A stretch of DNA of 64,000 nucleotides from an uncultured Psychrosphaera sp. (lineage in GTDB: Bacteria; Pseudomonadota; Gammaproteobacteria; Enterobacterales; Alteromonadaceae): positions 51,763 through 115,762 of the forward strand of contig NZ_CANMSK010000013.1 of assembly GCF_947500655.1 (NCBI RefSeq), written 5' to 3'. Positions 54,971 to 64,000 of this stretch are shown piece after piece. A model generated the notes under the pieces. It did no database searches and was not told the DNA's origin. It was given only the letters and a program-made list of their open reading frames with translations. Position numbers and translations under genes: made by a program. Within the stretch, counting starts at the first letter, position 1. Each line of letters starts with the position of its first letter.

Positions 54971-55291
54971 ATGGCAATGAAGAAAATAGTCAGTCGTTCG
55001 TCTTTAATAGAGTTAGCACCATACGAATTTGGATTATCAGCTGCAGATATTAAATTTCGCAGAAAAAATGAATTTATTAGCGGAGCTATTGGTGAATTGC
55101 CATTTACTGAAGTTTGGCCTGAGCTGTGGTTAATTGATGATGCACACTTTGATCAAGCCCAGCAAATATGCCAACGTATCGAACAAGAAGTAAATCAACA
55201 GCAAGTTGATTGGTCATGTGTTGGATGTGAAGAAGAAAATGCCAATAGCTTTGAGTTTTGTTGGTCTTGTGGTGAATTACGCAGAGTTTAA
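54971..55291 (+). CDS. DUF2007-like protein with C-terminal zinc ribbon
   Basis: A 106-residue soluble protein. The N-terminal part (KIVSRSSLIELAPYEFGLSAADI, VWPELWLIDDAHFDQAQQIC) matches the DUF2007 putative signal-transducing domain. The C-terminus WSCVGCEEENANSFEFCWSCG is a C-x2-C-x10-C-x2-C RanBP2/zinc-ribbon knuckle (about 81-101). Such fusions are common in gammaproteobacteria; the function is unknown. Divergent from the QueD-like gene. Confidence 0.8.
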   Translation: MAMKKIVSRSSLIELAPYEFGLSAADIKFRRKNEFISGAIGELPFTEVWPELWLIDDAHFDQAQQICQRIEQEVNQQQVDWSCVGCEEENANSFEFCWSCGELRRV

Positions 55292-55620
55292 CCACTTTAT
55301 TCAAATTAAATATAAAAAACTATTTACTTATCACTTTGATTTATATATAGTCGCGACTGTTATATATTCTTATCTTGTCTATCTAACAAATTACCTCTTG
55401 GTAATTTAGTTATGTCTTTCCCTTTCACAGTCAGTCATCACTCAAAACATTAAGCTTAGTTGTTGTTAAGTATTCGAATTGCAGATCTGTATATCTTATT
55501 TAAGATATTAATTTGGTTCAGAATAGTCAGTTATAAATGAAAAAAAATCTCGATTAAACAATAGTAAAGCTTTTCTAAAACAAGCGTATATGAAGTACGC
55601 AATTTTAAGAGAGTATTATT
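55292..55620. other. Gene-free region
   Basis: About 330 bp, AT-rich, with no credible gene or clear repeat. Its right end must hold the promoter and ribosome binding site (AAGAGAG) of the 55-residue gene. Confidence 0.6.
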
Positions 55621-55788
55621 ATGTCTTATACATATAATGGTGCGGAGTATTCAGTTACATCACCCGTACAATCTATATCTGTTAATAAACAAAATATTGT
55701 TATTACAGATAAAACTGGTTCACAATTATTTAAATTCACCAATACGCGTGACTCTAAATCATTTTTAGCTTGGGTTTACCAAGCTTAG
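55621..55788 (+). CDS. Small orphan protein (55 aa)
   Basis: An ATG-to-TAG frame of 55 codons, with AAGAGAG 8 nt upstream and a hairpin 16 nt after the stop. The product begins MSYTYNGAEYSVTSPVQSIS, continues with a strand-like NIVITDKTGSQLFKFTN, and ends FLAWVYQA. It is probably a small beta-rich domain. No family recognised. The boxed arrangement (site, frame, terminator-like hairpin) argues that it is a real gene. Confidence 0.55.
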   Translation: MSYTYNGAEYSVTSPVQSISVNKQNIVITDKTGSQLFKFTNTRDSKSFLAWVYQA

Positions 55789-55803
55789 AAATAAGTGACC
55801 TAG

Positions 55804-55837
55804 AGATCCTGAACTCAAATTATTGATTTCAGGATCT
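55804..55837 (+). terminator. Hairpin after the 55-residue gene
   Basis: Stem AGATCCTGAA/TTCAGGATCT, loop 14 nt. The following bases (ATTAAACCTTTCTC) are only moderately T-rich, so termination efficiency is doubtful. Confidence 0.55.
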
Positions 55838-55920
55838 ATTAAACCTTTCTCATACCACGCTTTTCAAAACCTCAAATCAACACACTTTAAAAATGTTAAC
55901 TAAACTTGTGTTAGTCATGT

Positions 55921-56478
55921 TTATTTAGTTTCACTTCTATTGCAGTAACATCCCACAGTATCAGCAACAATTGCAGCGCCAGGCATTTTATTAGTCTTAT
56001 TCAATATAAATGACTCAACAATACCACGGCCAACAGAGCAAGAATATCCGGCTGAATATGGCCCAAAGTATATTAGCTTTCCTGAGTCGCCAAATACGGC
56101 AATTGCGGGGGTTGAAGGTATTATTGGAAGAATGTTATTTTCAGCTTCAAAGCTCACAGAATCCACGTCTATAACCTTATTAGCGTAACCTTGTTGTTTG
56201 GCTAACACTTGCACTGAGTCGATATGTTCTTTTGCTATCGAGTTACAAGCGCACCCTTTCTCATTAAAATGAAAAACCGTATTATTAATACGGTTAAATT
56301 GGGTTTTCATTTGTTTCGCAAAAACAACATCAAATTCGGTGTTTGCGGTTTGACTTAATAGTTTACTGCCGGGGTCAAAGGCTTTCACCGATGACACCGA
56401 CAAATAAACTAACCCAGCTAACATGCTGATAAACCATAAAAACACAACTACATAGATTAAGTTACTCTTTATTCTCAT
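55921..56478 (-). CDS. DUF6436 thioredoxin-like membrane-anchored protein
   Basis: 185 residues from the ATG at 56478 (an earlier in-frame start at 56514 overlaps the chemoreceptor gene). One N-terminal helix ([20 protein letters not shown]), then an extracytoplasmic thioredoxin-like domain with [12 protein letters not shown] in the place of the active-site strand-turn, [20 protein letters not shown], and a Cys-rich end (SCSVGRG, GCYCNRS). CAC replaces the CxxC motif. Function unknown; a redox role is inference. It is just downstream of the chemoreceptor gene. Confidence 0.75.
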   Translation of the reverse strand: MRIKSNLIYVVVFLWFISMLAGLVYLSVSSVKAFDPGSKLLSQTANTEFDVVFAKQMKTQFNRINNTVFHFNEKGCACNSIAKEHIDSVQVLAKQQGYANKVIDVDSVSFEAENNILPIIPSTPAIAVFGDSGKLIYFGPYSAGYSCSVGRGIVESFILNKTNKMPGAAIVADTVGCYCNRSETK

Positions 56479-56488
56479 AAAATGGTGA

Positions 56489-57979
56489 TCATACGATGAA
56501 TTTTTCAAGCTCATCGTTTAGTCCATCAATTTGCTGTTTAAGTTGACTAATATCTACTTGAACTTTTGCCATGCCTTCACTCTGTTCTGTTGAAGTTGAA
56601 TGTAACCCTTGCGTTGAACTGGATATATCATTTGACACAATTGCTTGTTCTTCAGCTGAGGTCGCTACTGAATTAATGTTATCAGCAACGGTATCTATTT
56701 GTTCAATTACTGACGCCATTACTTTTGACATATCATCAGACGCATGAACAGCAACATCAACTTTTTCAATACACGAAGCCATTTGCGTTACTGATAAATT
56801 AGCATCCTCAGTTAATGAATTAACCACTTCACGAATACTTTCCGCATTTTCACGAGTTTTAGTCGCGAGTTGACGAACTTCATCCGCCACAACGGCAAAG
56901 CCTCGACCATGCTCACCAGCACGTGCTGATTCAATTGCAGCATTTAGAGCTAATAAGTTAGTTTGATCTGATATAGAAGTAATTGAGCTCATTACATCTG
57001 CGATTTGATCACATTTGGCAGATAAATTTTCTATTGTTGTAGCAGTCGAAGAAATATCATTTTTAAGCAAAGTAATATTTTTATTGGAGTCTACAATAAT
57101 CCCACTCACTTCAGTGGTATTCTCTTTCGCCAGTTTGGCACTATTACTTACTTCAACAGTACGACTTGCCACGTCATTATTTGTAACTGTCATTTCCTCT
57201 ATTGCCGTTGCAATCAAATCAACTTGCTCTGCTACATGCTCAGTTGACTCAGACATAGTAACCGCGGTGTCGGCAACGCTTGAAGATGTATCATAAGCTC
57301 GTTTAGCTATCGTTTTTGCATGCTCTATTAAGGTTTTAAAAGAGGTCAATAAACGGTTAAATTCAGTAAGTTCCATACTCACTTTATCTTGGTTCAAAGA
57401 TACTGATAAATTAAATACCCCTTCCTTATCAAACACTTCACCTACAGTATTACAAATATTTAACCCTGTTAATGCTTCTTTATGACTGTCATTAGCTATG
57501 TACATTAAAGCTGCACCTTCCATCACAGCAAATAACGCATGTATTACTAAAATATAAAAGTAAACATTGTCTTGTTCAAAAATGTAAAAAGGCATACTTT
57601 GGCTTTGTAGAATAAAAAACAAAACATGATGTACAGCAACAACTAGAACACTGGTTAGAATGACCTTCCAATCTCTATAAAATATTAATAATGCTAATAA
57701 AGAAAAGATTTCAAAATGGATTTCAGCAAGGCCGCCAGCTTGATGTATATGAACAGCCGTTATTAATTGAATTGCAATCGCGACAGTATGACGAGTAATT
57801 GCGGCAAAAGGTTTAGTCGCAATAAGAAATAGTGGCAACGCTGTTATCAAGCCACTGAGTAAAAGCGGTGCGTATCCCGTTTGAGCAAAGTACGCAATAA
57901 TAAAGCCAAATAAAAACTGGCCTGTTAATACCCAGAAGAATAGCTTATTCGCTTTTTCAATCCAAGGATAGTTGTTCAT
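56489..57979 (-). CDS. Methyl-accepting chemotaxis protein with integral-membrane sensor
   Basis: 496 residues from the ATG at 57979, with GGAGC 5 nt upstream. The N-terminal 170 residues form about six membrane helices ([19 protein letters not shown] to [19 protein letters not shown]) with no sizeable periplasmic domain; histidines occur in HIHQAGG and VHHVLFFIL. No clear HAMP is seen. The signalling domain has the hairpin tip [31 protein letters not shown] shown here only by its core, [16 protein letters not shown]. It controls the CheA-CheW complex. The signal is unknown. Confidence 0.88.
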   Translation of the reverse strand: MNNYPWIEKANKLFFWVLTGQFLFGFIIAYFAQTGYAPLLLSGLITALPLFLIATKPFAAITRHTVAIAIQLITAVHIHQAGGLAEIHFEIFSLLALLIFYRDWKVILTSVLVVAVHHVLFFILQSQSMPFYIFEQDNVYFYILVIHALFAVMEGAALMYIANDSHKEALTGLNICNTVGEVFDKEGVFNLSVSLNQDKVSMELTEFNRLLTSFKTLIEHAKTIAKRAYDTSSSVADTAVTMSESTEHVAEQVDLIATAIEEMTVTNNDVASRTVEVSNSAKLAKENTTEVSGIIVDSNKNITLLKNDISSTATTIENLSAKCDQIADVMSSITSISDQTNLLALNAAIESARAGEHGRGFAVVADEVRQLATKTRENAESIREVVNSLTEDANLSVTQMASCIEKVDVAVHASDDMSKVMASVIEQIDTVADNINSVATSAEEQAIVSNDISSSTQGLHSTSTEQSEGMAKVQVDISQLKQQIDGLNDELEKFIV

Positions 57980-58189
57980 AGAAGCTCCATAAAAATTCAA
58001 GATGTTAATAATTTAAGTGAAATAATTTATACACTAATAAAGACTTATATTAGGTATGAGTATTGGATCCTTCCATAGGTTATTAGTACAGGTAACCATA
58101 GTTAGTAATAACGACCGGTAACCGCATAGAGTATGCTTACAATAATGTGCAACACTATCGGCCTCAAAACGAAGAACTGTTGTTTTAAT

Positions 58190-58630
58190 TTACCATGTAC
58201 CTGTATTAGGCATAGACAGCCATGGTTCTTGTGGTATTAAATCTTCATTTTTTTGTAGCAATTCAATTGAAATGCCATCTGGTGATTTGATAAATGCCAT
58301 ATGACCACAACGAGGTGGACGATTAATAACAACACCGACATCCATCAACTTCTGACAAGTTTGGTAAATATCATCTACTGCAAATGCTAAATGGCCAAAA
58401 TTTTTACCACCAGCATATTCCTCTTTATCCCAATTATAAGTTAGTTCAATAGTTGGAGTTTTACTAACTTTAGCTTTATCTAATTGATCTGGTGCTGCTA
58501 AGAACACTAAGGTGAATCGGCCTTTTTCATGTTCACGTCTGTCAACTTCAATAAGACCTAAATGATCACAATAGAAAGTTAACGACTCATCTAAATCGCG
58601 GACCCTAATCATACTATGAAGATATTGCAT
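58190..58630 (-). CDS. gloA: Lactoylglutathione lyase (glyoxalase I)
   Basis: A 146-residue metalloenzyme of the vicinal-oxygen-chelate fold that isomerises the methylglyoxal-glutathione hemithioacetal. The four metal ligands are in place: His 5 (YLHSMIRV), Glu 62 (IELTYNW), His 80 (FGHLAFAV) and Glu 123 (ISIELLQ). The RCGHMAFIKSPDG segment matches the glutathione-site loop. It lies beyond a terminator from maeA and is probably monocistronic. Confidence 0.93.
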   Translation of the reverse strand: MQYLHSMIRVRDLDESLTFYCDHLGLIEVDRREHEKGRFTLVFLAAPDQLDKAKVSKTPTIELTYNWDKEEYAGGKNFGHLAFAVDDIYQTCQKLMDVGVVINRPPRCGHMAFIKSPDGISIELLQKNEDLIPQEPWLSMPNTGTW

Positions 58631-58651
58631 AAAAATGACACTTTTAGTTAT

Positions 58652-58681
58652 AAAAAAAACGGTATCTATTACCGTTTTTTT
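58652..58681. terminator. Terminator between maeA and gloA
   Basis: AAAAAAAACGGTA-TCTAT-TACCGTTTTTTT. It ends the maeA transcript ahead of gloA on the minus strand. Confidence 0.82.
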
Positions 58682-58707
58682 AAGTTTAATTAATAAACGA
58701 GTGGGGA

Positions 58708-60402
58708 TTAAACGCTGACTCGTTTGTATGGGCGATATTCTGGTAACCAGAACCCCTTCTCTATTCTTGCTGTTAATTCTTCATCACTGATTGTTAAAGC
58801 ATGCCCTTGCTCCATTGCTATTTTAGCAACATTGAAAGCGATGGTTTTACTTAACTCAGGTAAGTCTTTTAAGTTTGGTAATAAGTTACCGTCACCTGTA
58901 TTTACCACAGGTGATGAATCAGCCAAAGTCACACTGGTTGCCATTAACATTTCATCACTAATGATCTTAGCTTTAACCGCCAACACGCCTAAACCTATAC
59001 CAGGGAAAATATACGCATTGTTACATTGCGCTATATGGTACGACTCTCCTTTGTATTGAACTGGATCAAATGGGCTACCTGATGCACAAATAACATCACC
59101 ATCGGTCCATTCGATTATCTGTTCAGGGCGAGCTTCAATTTGTTTAATTGGATTACTCAGTGGGAATATAATCGGTGTTTTATTGCCTTTATGCATGGCT
59201 TTAATGGCTTCTTCTGTGAACAAACCAGGTACACCAGATACACCAATTAAAATCCCAGGTTTAGCATTAAGCATCACTTCTACTAGACTTGCGTATTCAT
59301 CTTCAATTGACCAATCAGCCAAATTAGTTGGGTCTTGTACTAGTGCTTCCTGGAATTCACGTAAGCCTGTCATACCTTCTGTTAACAAACCAAAACGGTC
59401 CATCATAAATACTTGTGCGCGAGCTTGTTTGTCCGTTAAACCTTCACTTATCATTTGTAAAATTATTTGTTCTGCAATACCACAACCTGCTGAGCCAGAG
59501 CCCACAAACACAACATTTTGATCAGAAAGTTTCTCGCCTTTTTTACGGCAAGCAGCTAATAAAGTACCAACCGCAACGGCTGCTGTACCTTGGATATCAT
59601 CGTTAAAGCAGCATATTTCATTTCTGTAACGTTTTAATAAAGGCATTGCATTTGGCTGAGCAAAATCCTCAAATTGGATCATCACACCAGGCCAACGCTT
59701 TTGTGCAGCAACAATAAACTGATCTACAAATACATCGTAGGCACTTTGGCTAATTCGTTTATGTCTCTCCCCCATATACATAGGGTCATTCAATAATTTC
59801 TCGTTATTGGTACCAACGTCTAAGGTGATTGGCAATGTATAAGCTGGGCTAATTCCACCACAAGCGGTATACAAAGATAACTTACCAATTGGAATTCCCA
59901 TTCCGCCCATACCTTGGTCGCCAAGACCTAATATACGTTCGCCATCGGTCACTACGATCACTTTTACATTACGTTTTGTTGCATTACGTAATATGTCATC
60001 CATTTGGTCACGTTCCGTATATGAAACAAATAAGCCACGGTTACTACGATATATATCAGAAAAACGTTCACAGGCTTCGCCAACGGTAGGCGTGTAGATG
60101 ATCGGCATCATTTCTTCAATATGACGATTTAACAGTTTAAAGAATAAAGTTTCGTTACTGTCTTGAATATTACGTAAATAAATATGCTTATTAATGGCTT
60201 CTTTAAAGCTGGAATACTGTAAATATGCTCGTTCTACTTGTTCTTCAATCGACTCATAACGCGGAGGCAGCAGCCCCATTAAATTAAAATTAGTGCGCTC
60301 TATTTTAGAAAACGCTGTACCTTTGTTTAATAGCGGTGTTTCGATTAATGCAGGCCCTGCATGATGAATATAAAGTGGGCTTTTCGGTACAAGTTCAGAC
60401 AT
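58708..60402 (-). CDS. maeA: NAD-dependent malic enzyme
   Basis: 564 residues from the ATG at 60402, which fits the family (E. coli 565); a longer in-frame extension is not supported. It oxidatively decarboxylates malate to pyruvate. Features: [16 protein letters not shown] near the N-terminus, [35 protein letters not shown] (catalytic region), [16 protein letters not shown] (metal site) and [16 protein letters not shown] (NAD site). Monocistronic and divergent from hisF. Confidence 0.95.
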   Translation of the reverse strand: MSELVPKSPLYIHHAGPALIETPLLNKGTAFSKIERTNFNLMGLLPPRYESIEEQVERAYLQYSSFKEAINKHIYLRNIQDSNETLFFKLLNRHIEEMMPIIYTPTVGEACERFSDIYRSNRGLFVSYTERDQMDDILRNATKRNVKVIVVTDGERILGLGDQGMGGMGIPIGKLSLYTACGGISPAYTLPITLDVGTNNEKLLNDPMYMGERHKRISQSAYDVFVDQFIVAAQKRWPGVMIQFEDFAQPNAMPLLKRYRNEICCFNDDIQGTAAVAVGTLLAACRKKGEKLSDQNVVFVGSGSAGCGIAEQIILQMISEGLTDKQARAQVFMMDRFGLLTEGMTGLREFQEALVQDPTNLADWSIEDEYASLVEVMLNAKPGILIGVSGVPGLFTEEAIKAMHKGNKTPIIFPLSNPIKQIEARPEQIIEWTDGDVICASGSPFDPVQYKGESYHIAQCNNAYIFPGIGLGVLAVKAKIISDEMLMATSVTLADSSPVVNTGDGNLLPNLKDLPELSKTIAFNVAKIAMEQGHALTISDEELTARIEKGFWLPEYRPYKRVSV

Positions 60403-60629
60403 GGCAATTCCGTTGATAAACATAAAGTAATTAATAACCTGCATTTTACGGAACAAAATGCAAAATGTGAAAGCATCAATTCGATTTTGACTAATATAAC
60501 AAACTGGTAATACCTGATGGAATAGGGTTTCCCCTCAATTTGTACTAAAAAACACTGCTTTTTAAAAATCTCAATAAACCATTAAAACTATATTACTCCA
60601 ATAATAATAGAAGATATTCGCGTAAACAG

Positions 60630-60658
60630 TTGACAGTCAAGCCGTAGGAAATTAAATT
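60630..60658 (+). promoter_or_regulatory. Sigma-70-like promoter of hisF
   Basis: TTGACA (60630-60635), 17-bp spacer, TAAATT (60653-60658; 4 of 6 to TATAAT). The expected start lies about 30 nt before the hisF ATG, so there is no room for a his leader peptide and attenuator. Confidence 0.5.
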
Positions 60659-60693
60659 GCGCCTTTATTCTATTTATTGATACTGAGAATTTC

Positions 60694-61467
60694 ATGTTAG
60701 CCAAAAGAATCATCCCATGTTTAGACGTCCGAGACGGAAAAGTTGTAAAGGGTGTTCAGTTTAGAAATCATGAAATTATTGGTGACATAGTGCCACTAGC
60801 AAAACGTTATGCTGAAGAAGGTGCTGACGAATTAGTCTTTTATGATATTACCGCTTCAAGCGACGACCGCGTTGTAGACAAATCTTGGGTAACTAAGATT
60901 GCCCAAGTAATAGATATCCCCTTTTGTGTCGCAGGTGGAATTAAAACCGTAGAGCAAGCTGGTGAAATTTTGGCAATGGGTGCTGATAAAATATCAATCA
61001 ACTCACCAGCTCTGTCTAATCCATCTTTAATTACTGAATTACATGACACCTACGGTCAACAGTGTATTGTTATTGGTATCGACTCATTCTTTAATAAAGA
61101 CACAGGCGATTACGAAGTTTACCAATTTACTGGTGATGAAACTCGTACCCAAAAAACCAGCTGGAAAACCATAGACTGGGTAAAACATGTGCAACAGCTA
61201 GGTGCTGGTGAAATTGTTTTAAACTGCATGAATCAAGACGGTGTAAGAAGCGGTTACGATATCAAACAGCTTGCTGAAATTAGACAAGCCTGTAATTTAC
61301 CATTAATTGCCTCTGGTGGCGCAGGTGAAATATCTCATTTTGAAGATGTATTTAAACAAGCAAAAGTAGACGGTGCATTGGCAGCGAGTGTCTTCCATAA
61401 GCAAATTATCAATATCCAAGAGCTTAAAAAGACATTATTGGAAAACGGAATTCCGATGAGAGGCTAA
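60694..61467 (+). CDS. hisF: Imidazole glycerol phosphate synthase subunit HisF
   Basis: 257 residues, a TIM barrel very close to E. coli HisF (identical over most of [20 protein letters not shown]). Catalytic Asp 11 is in CLDVRDG and Asp 130 in IGIDSFF; phosphate-binding loops [10 protein letters not shown] and [10 protein letters not shown] are present. With HisH it makes imidazole glycerol phosphate in histidine synthesis. In most relatives hisF sits in a hisGDCBHAF(IE) operon; here it stands alone between a divergent malic enzyme gene and its own terminator. Confidence 0.95.
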   Translation: MLAKRIIPCLDVRDGKVVKGVQFRNHEIIGDIVPLAKRYAEEGADELVFYDITASSDDRVVDKSWVTKIAQVIDIPFCVAGGIKTVEQAGEILAMGADKISINSPALSNPSLITELHDTYGQQCIVIGIDSFFNKDTGDYEVYQFTGDETRTQKTSWKTIDWVKHVQQLGAGEIVLNCMNQDGVRSGYDIKQLAEIRQACNLPLIASGGAGEISHFEDVFKQAKVDGALAASVFHKQIINIQELKKTLLENGIPMRG

Positions 61468-61469
61468 GA

Positions 61470-61501
61470 GCTGTAAGGCTGTAAGGCTGTAAGGCTGTAA
61501 G
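61470..61501. repeat. 8-bp tandem repeat (GCTGTAAG x4)
   Basis: Four exact units of GCTGTAAG begin 3 nt after the hisF stop codon and run up to the terminator. The GTAAG core also recurs in the 7-bp repeat at the right edge of the window. Confidence 0.9.
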
Positions 61502-61502
61502 T

Positions 61503-61544
61503 AAAAAAACTTGAATTGGGTTGATACTCTTTTCAAGTTTTTTT
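61503..61544 (+). terminator. Terminator of hisF
   Basis: AAAAAAACTTGAA/TTCAAGTTTTTTT, an inverted repeat of 13 bp around a 17-nt loop, ending in a T run. Confidence 0.82.
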
Positions 61545-61622
61545 GTGTCTACTTTTACCCTTCCAACTTTATATCTCTAAAACACTAATACGCGTCAGTA
61601 TTAAACTAAAGCAGTTTACATA

Positions 61623-62135
61623 TTAAGGGTATTGCTCGGTAACATTAAGTACCACGGGATTTTTTTGAGTCTCAATACTAATTGGTCCTGCCGTTGCAAA
61701 CCAATCTCCCGTTTGTGGTGATGCTTGTCCAGACTTTGAAACTAGTACAATTAGCTCTAATTTTTTCGCACTTGTAATGTCTATCTCCGAAGCCATTGCA
61801 TTACTTGAATCTAAACTGATCTGACTTGGCAGCTCATTTACCGTGAAGCGTTTTATCGCTAATGGTATTTTTGCACCTTGCCAAGCTCTAACATATACAA
61901 ATACAGTTTCGTGACCTGTTAACTCGGATTCAATCGAACTTATGTCTAATTGCACATCAATACTTGCGAACACAGGTTTAGAGTTTACTTTAGGAATAAA
62001 TTCAACCTCGGCTTTAACACTAGCTTCAATGGAGTTAGTATCGCCACTTATTCTTTCTACTAACATTCCATCAGCGGTATTTACTTTAACAAGAACCATT
62101 AAAATACAAATGATGTACGCTATTCTTTTACTCAT
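61623..62135 (-). CDS. Orphan CcmI-type Ig-like domain protein
   Basis: A 170-residue secreted protein with a signal peptide (RIAYIICILMVLVKVNTADG). The rest resembles the C-terminal Ig-like domain of the cytochrome c biogenesis protein CcmI (CycH): VFVYVRAWQGAKIPLAIKRF, VNELPSQISLDSSNAM and LIVLVSKSGQASPQTGDW follow the family pattern VFVFAR..G...PLAV.R and SKSG.A.P..GD. No TPR or membrane helix part is present. In CcmI this domain helps hold apocytochrome; here the role is unknown. Confidence 0.7.
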   Translation of the reverse strand: MSKRIAYIICILMVLVKVNTADGMLVERISGDTNSIEASVKAEVEFIPKVNSKPVFASIDVQLDISSIESELTGHETVFVYVRAWQGAKIPLAIKRFTVNELPSQISLDSSNAMASEIDITSAKKLELIVLVSKSGQASPQTGDWFATAGPISIETQKNPVVLNVTEQYP

Positions 62136-62200
62136 ACTTTTTCCTTAATTATATCGATCGAATTAAAGTCAGTTAATAAGAGCGTGACTGACTCTTAACG

Positions 62201-63322
62201 TTAAATTGACAGTTTAATCAACTTTCCGCTGTCAGTTAACAAATAAATATTACCTTCACTATCCAGTTCAATATCTCTAAAGCGTTCACCTAGGCTTTTT
62301 AAATAACGGCTTTGGCTCACTACTTTAACTGGTGTTTCACCGCTTGTATCTCCAGTGTTTGCTAACTCCACCAAACGTAACTCTTGATATTTTAGTGTGG
62401 TATTTAGTAAGTGGCCGTTTAATTGAGGAAATGCTTTTCCGTAATAAACCACCATTGACGATGGTGCGATAGACGGCGTCCAATCGACTAAAGGCTGCTG
62501 CATGCCTTCTCTTGCAGAATCCTCACTAATGATCTCGCCTGAGTAATCTACGCCATAGGTAATTTCTGGCCAGCCATAGTTAAGGCTGGGCTTAATGATA
62601 TTAACTTCATCACCGCCTTTAGGGCCATGTTCATTAGAGAATAAGATGTTTCGTTTAACGTCAAAGCTTAAGCCTTGAGGGTTACGATGACCGTAAGAGT
62701 ATATTTCTGAATTGCGGTTGGCTTTTTTTACAAATGGATTGTCTGCTGGAATACTTCCATCATCATTTAGTCTTATCAACTTACCTAAATCACTGGTTAA
62801 GTCTTGCGCATGATCTTTATAAGAATAGCCATCCCCTACGCCAAAGACCAGAGTATTATCTGGTAAAAATTCAATTCTACCAGCAAAGTGGTATCCACCA
62901 GCTTTCATAAATCGTGGAGAAAACAATACTTCAACTTGACTTAAAGTATTATCAATAAGCTTGGCTCTGGCTAAATGAGTGCCATTTTTATTCTTTTTTT
63001 GAGGCTCGGAGCTAACTGCAGAATATGTGAAATATAACCATTTGTTTTTCGCAAAATTAGGATGTGCTTTTACATCTAACAAACCACCTTGACCTATGTA
63101 TAAAACCTTAGGTAAACCAACTATTTTGGCTGACAAAGACTTGCCATTCCAACGCCTTAATTGACCGTTACGCTCAGTTATGATGAGGTCGCCATTAGGT
63201 AATGTAGTCATCCCCCAAGGCTGGGTAAGGCCAGAAACAAAAGTGGTGGTGTTAAAACTAAACTCAGTTGCCGCATTTATATTAAACGTGAAAAAAACAA
63301 CTAACAATAAATAGCGATTCAT
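62201..63322 (-). CDS. PQQ-dependent soluble aldose/sugar dehydrogenase
   Basis: 373 residues with a signal peptide (YLLLVVFFTFNINAA). Six-bladed propeller of the sGDH/YliI type: GLTQPWGMTTLPNGDLIITE, GGLLDVKAHPNF (start of the region with the catalytic-type His), GGYHFAGRIEFLPDN with the PQQ-region His, SYGHRNPQGLSFD, and EHGPKGGDEVNIIKPSLNYGWP with the calcium/PQQ site. It oxidises sugars in the periplasm if PQQ is available; no PQQ biosynthesis genes are in the window. Monocistronic. Confidence 0.92.
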   Translation of the reverse strand: MNRYLLLVVFFTFNINAATEFSFNTTTFVSGLTQPWGMTTLPNGDLIITERNGQLRRWNGKSLSAKIVGLPKVLYIGQGGLLDVKAHPNFAKNKWLYFTYSAVSSEPQKKNKNGTHLARAKLIDNTLSQVEVLFSPRFMKAGGYHFAGRIEFLPDNTLVFGVGDGYSYKDHAQDLTSDLGKLIRLNDDGSIPADNPFVKKANRNSEIYSYGHRNPQGLSFDVKRNILFSNEHGPKGGDEVNIIKPSLNYGWPEITYGVDYSGEIISEDSAREGMQQPLVDWTPSIAPSSMVVYYGKAFPQLNGHLLNTTLKYQELRLVELANTGDTSGETPVKVVSQSRYLKSLGERFRDIELDSEGNIYLLTDSGKLIKLSI

Positions 63323-63455
63323 AGTTACATCCTACTTGGCTAATTTAACTCTAAAATAATCAGTGTTAGCATTAAAATAAGACCTTAGTGGCATCTAGCA
63401 ATATATACCTAGGCTATCTAACTGATATTGAGCGTAAAACCAACATCCATTCTGC

Positions 63456-63890
63456 TTATTTATAAGTATCAATAAAGGCGTATTTAATACCTTTGGCTTC
63501 TACTTCCGCTTTTATCAAGTCAGAATACTCTTTCTTACCAGCATAAATTAAAAGTACATTATCAATCTTAACGCTCAAATCCTTCATAGCACCTCTAATA
63601 TGCGCATTAGGTAATGCAGGATTAGAACTAGTAACCAATAAATTACCGCCACCCGTGTTATTAAGCTGCTCAATACTATTTCTCAACTGCTTAGCCGCAC
63701 CACCGCCATCAACAGCAATTGAAGCTGCATCCGCTATAGCTCCGCGACTAGGGATGCTTAAAGTACGTAAATTAGTATACTCAGTAATCTCCATAGCTTC
63801 CTGCATAACTTGTCTCATATCAACAGTCTGAGTTGATACACAAGCCGAAATGACACTGATACATGCCAATATAGTAATGATTCTTTTCAT
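63456..63890 (-). CDS. Small lipoprotein of unknown function
   Basis: 144 residues. Lipobox ISAC at about Cys 17 after a short signal peptide (KRIITILACISVISA). The mature protein has a Gly-rich centre (VDGGGAAKQL, NNTGGGNLLVTSS) followed by a DNVLLIYAGKKEYSDLI segment that looks like an alpha/beta core. No family recognised. The upstream region consists of a 7-bp tandem repeat that could affect its promoter. Function unknown. Confidence 0.7.
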   Translation of the reverse strand: MKRIITILACISVISACVSTQTVDMRQVMQEAMEITEYTNLRTLSIPSRGAIADAASIAVDGGGAAKQLRNSIEQLNNTGGGNLLVTSSNPALPNAHIRGAMKDLSVKIDNVLLIYAGKKEYSDLIKAEVEAKGIKYAFIDTYK

Positions 63891-63909
63891 GTTATTTCCT
63901 TGTAGTAAG

Positions 63910-64000
<91 letters not shown>

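Noticed and set aside
60540..60693. Histidine-operon attenuator upstream of hisF
   Set aside because: No run of His codons or competing hairpins is visible, and the likely promoter leaves only about 30 nt of leader.

Overview
The window looks like chromosomal DNA from a low-GC marine gammaproteobacterium of the Alteromonadales (Colwelliaceae or Psychrosphaera-like; the family is inferred, not proven). The basis is gene content and gene order: lolCDE and mfd-csiV, pyrD-zapC, msrC-proQ-prc, pepN with DUF2835, a 1608-residue NAD-dependent glutamate dehydrogenase, ATP-type PfkA and E. coli-like HisF. I saw no rRNA, tRNA, CRISPR array or transposase gene.

Layout. 1-2130: the 5' part of a large DUF285-repeat surface lipoprotein that runs off the left edge, followed by a decayed 3' fragment of pyrC that still has its terminator. 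2250-12730: hemolysin III-like membrane protein, lolCDE, a PilZ-like protein, an AraC regulator divergent from a START-like protein, a GNAT-PhzF pair, a coiled-coil lipoprotein, a TorF-like porin and a secreted FG-GAP-like protein. 12730-16536: the accessory region. It holds four small minus-strand genes separated by attC-like inverted repeats (one clear, one good, the rest degenerate), so it reads as an integron cassette cluster without a visible integrase. About 1 kb of gene-free DNA follows, packed with inverted repeats, a MITE-like element and four copies of an intergenic repeat. 16537-30378: core genes mfd, csiV, deoB, zapC, pyrD and the large GDH.

30673-37571: a four-gene minus-strand cluster made of a DUF1302 outer-membrane-type protein, a DUF1329 protein, a YCF48-like beta-propeller and an MMPL/RND-type exporter. 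It looks like a trans-envelope apparatus of unknown substrate. 37732-47993: DUF2835-pepN, nhaC, msrC-(94 aa)-proQ-prc, a DUF6279 lipoprotein and pfkA. 48112-60402: a LytS/LytR-type two-component pair, a Mpo1-like membrane protein, an acyl-CoA thioesterase, an M61 peptidase, a QueD-like protein overlapping an M23 peptidase gene, a zinc-ribbon DUF2007 protein, a 55-residue orphan, a DUF6436 protein overlapping an unusual membrane-sensor chemoreceptor, glyoxalase I and malic enzyme. 60694-64000: a solitary hisF with its own promoter and terminator, an orphan CcmI-type Ig-like domain protein, a PQQ-type sugar dehydrogenase and a small lipoprotein whose upstream region is a 7-bp tandem repeat running off the right edge.

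Most of the window is housekeeping. The parts that deserve attention are the pyrC remnant beside the surface lipoprotein, the cassette cluster with its repeat-rich flank, the DUF1302/DUF1329/YCF48/RND set, the detached hisF and the short tandem repeats.
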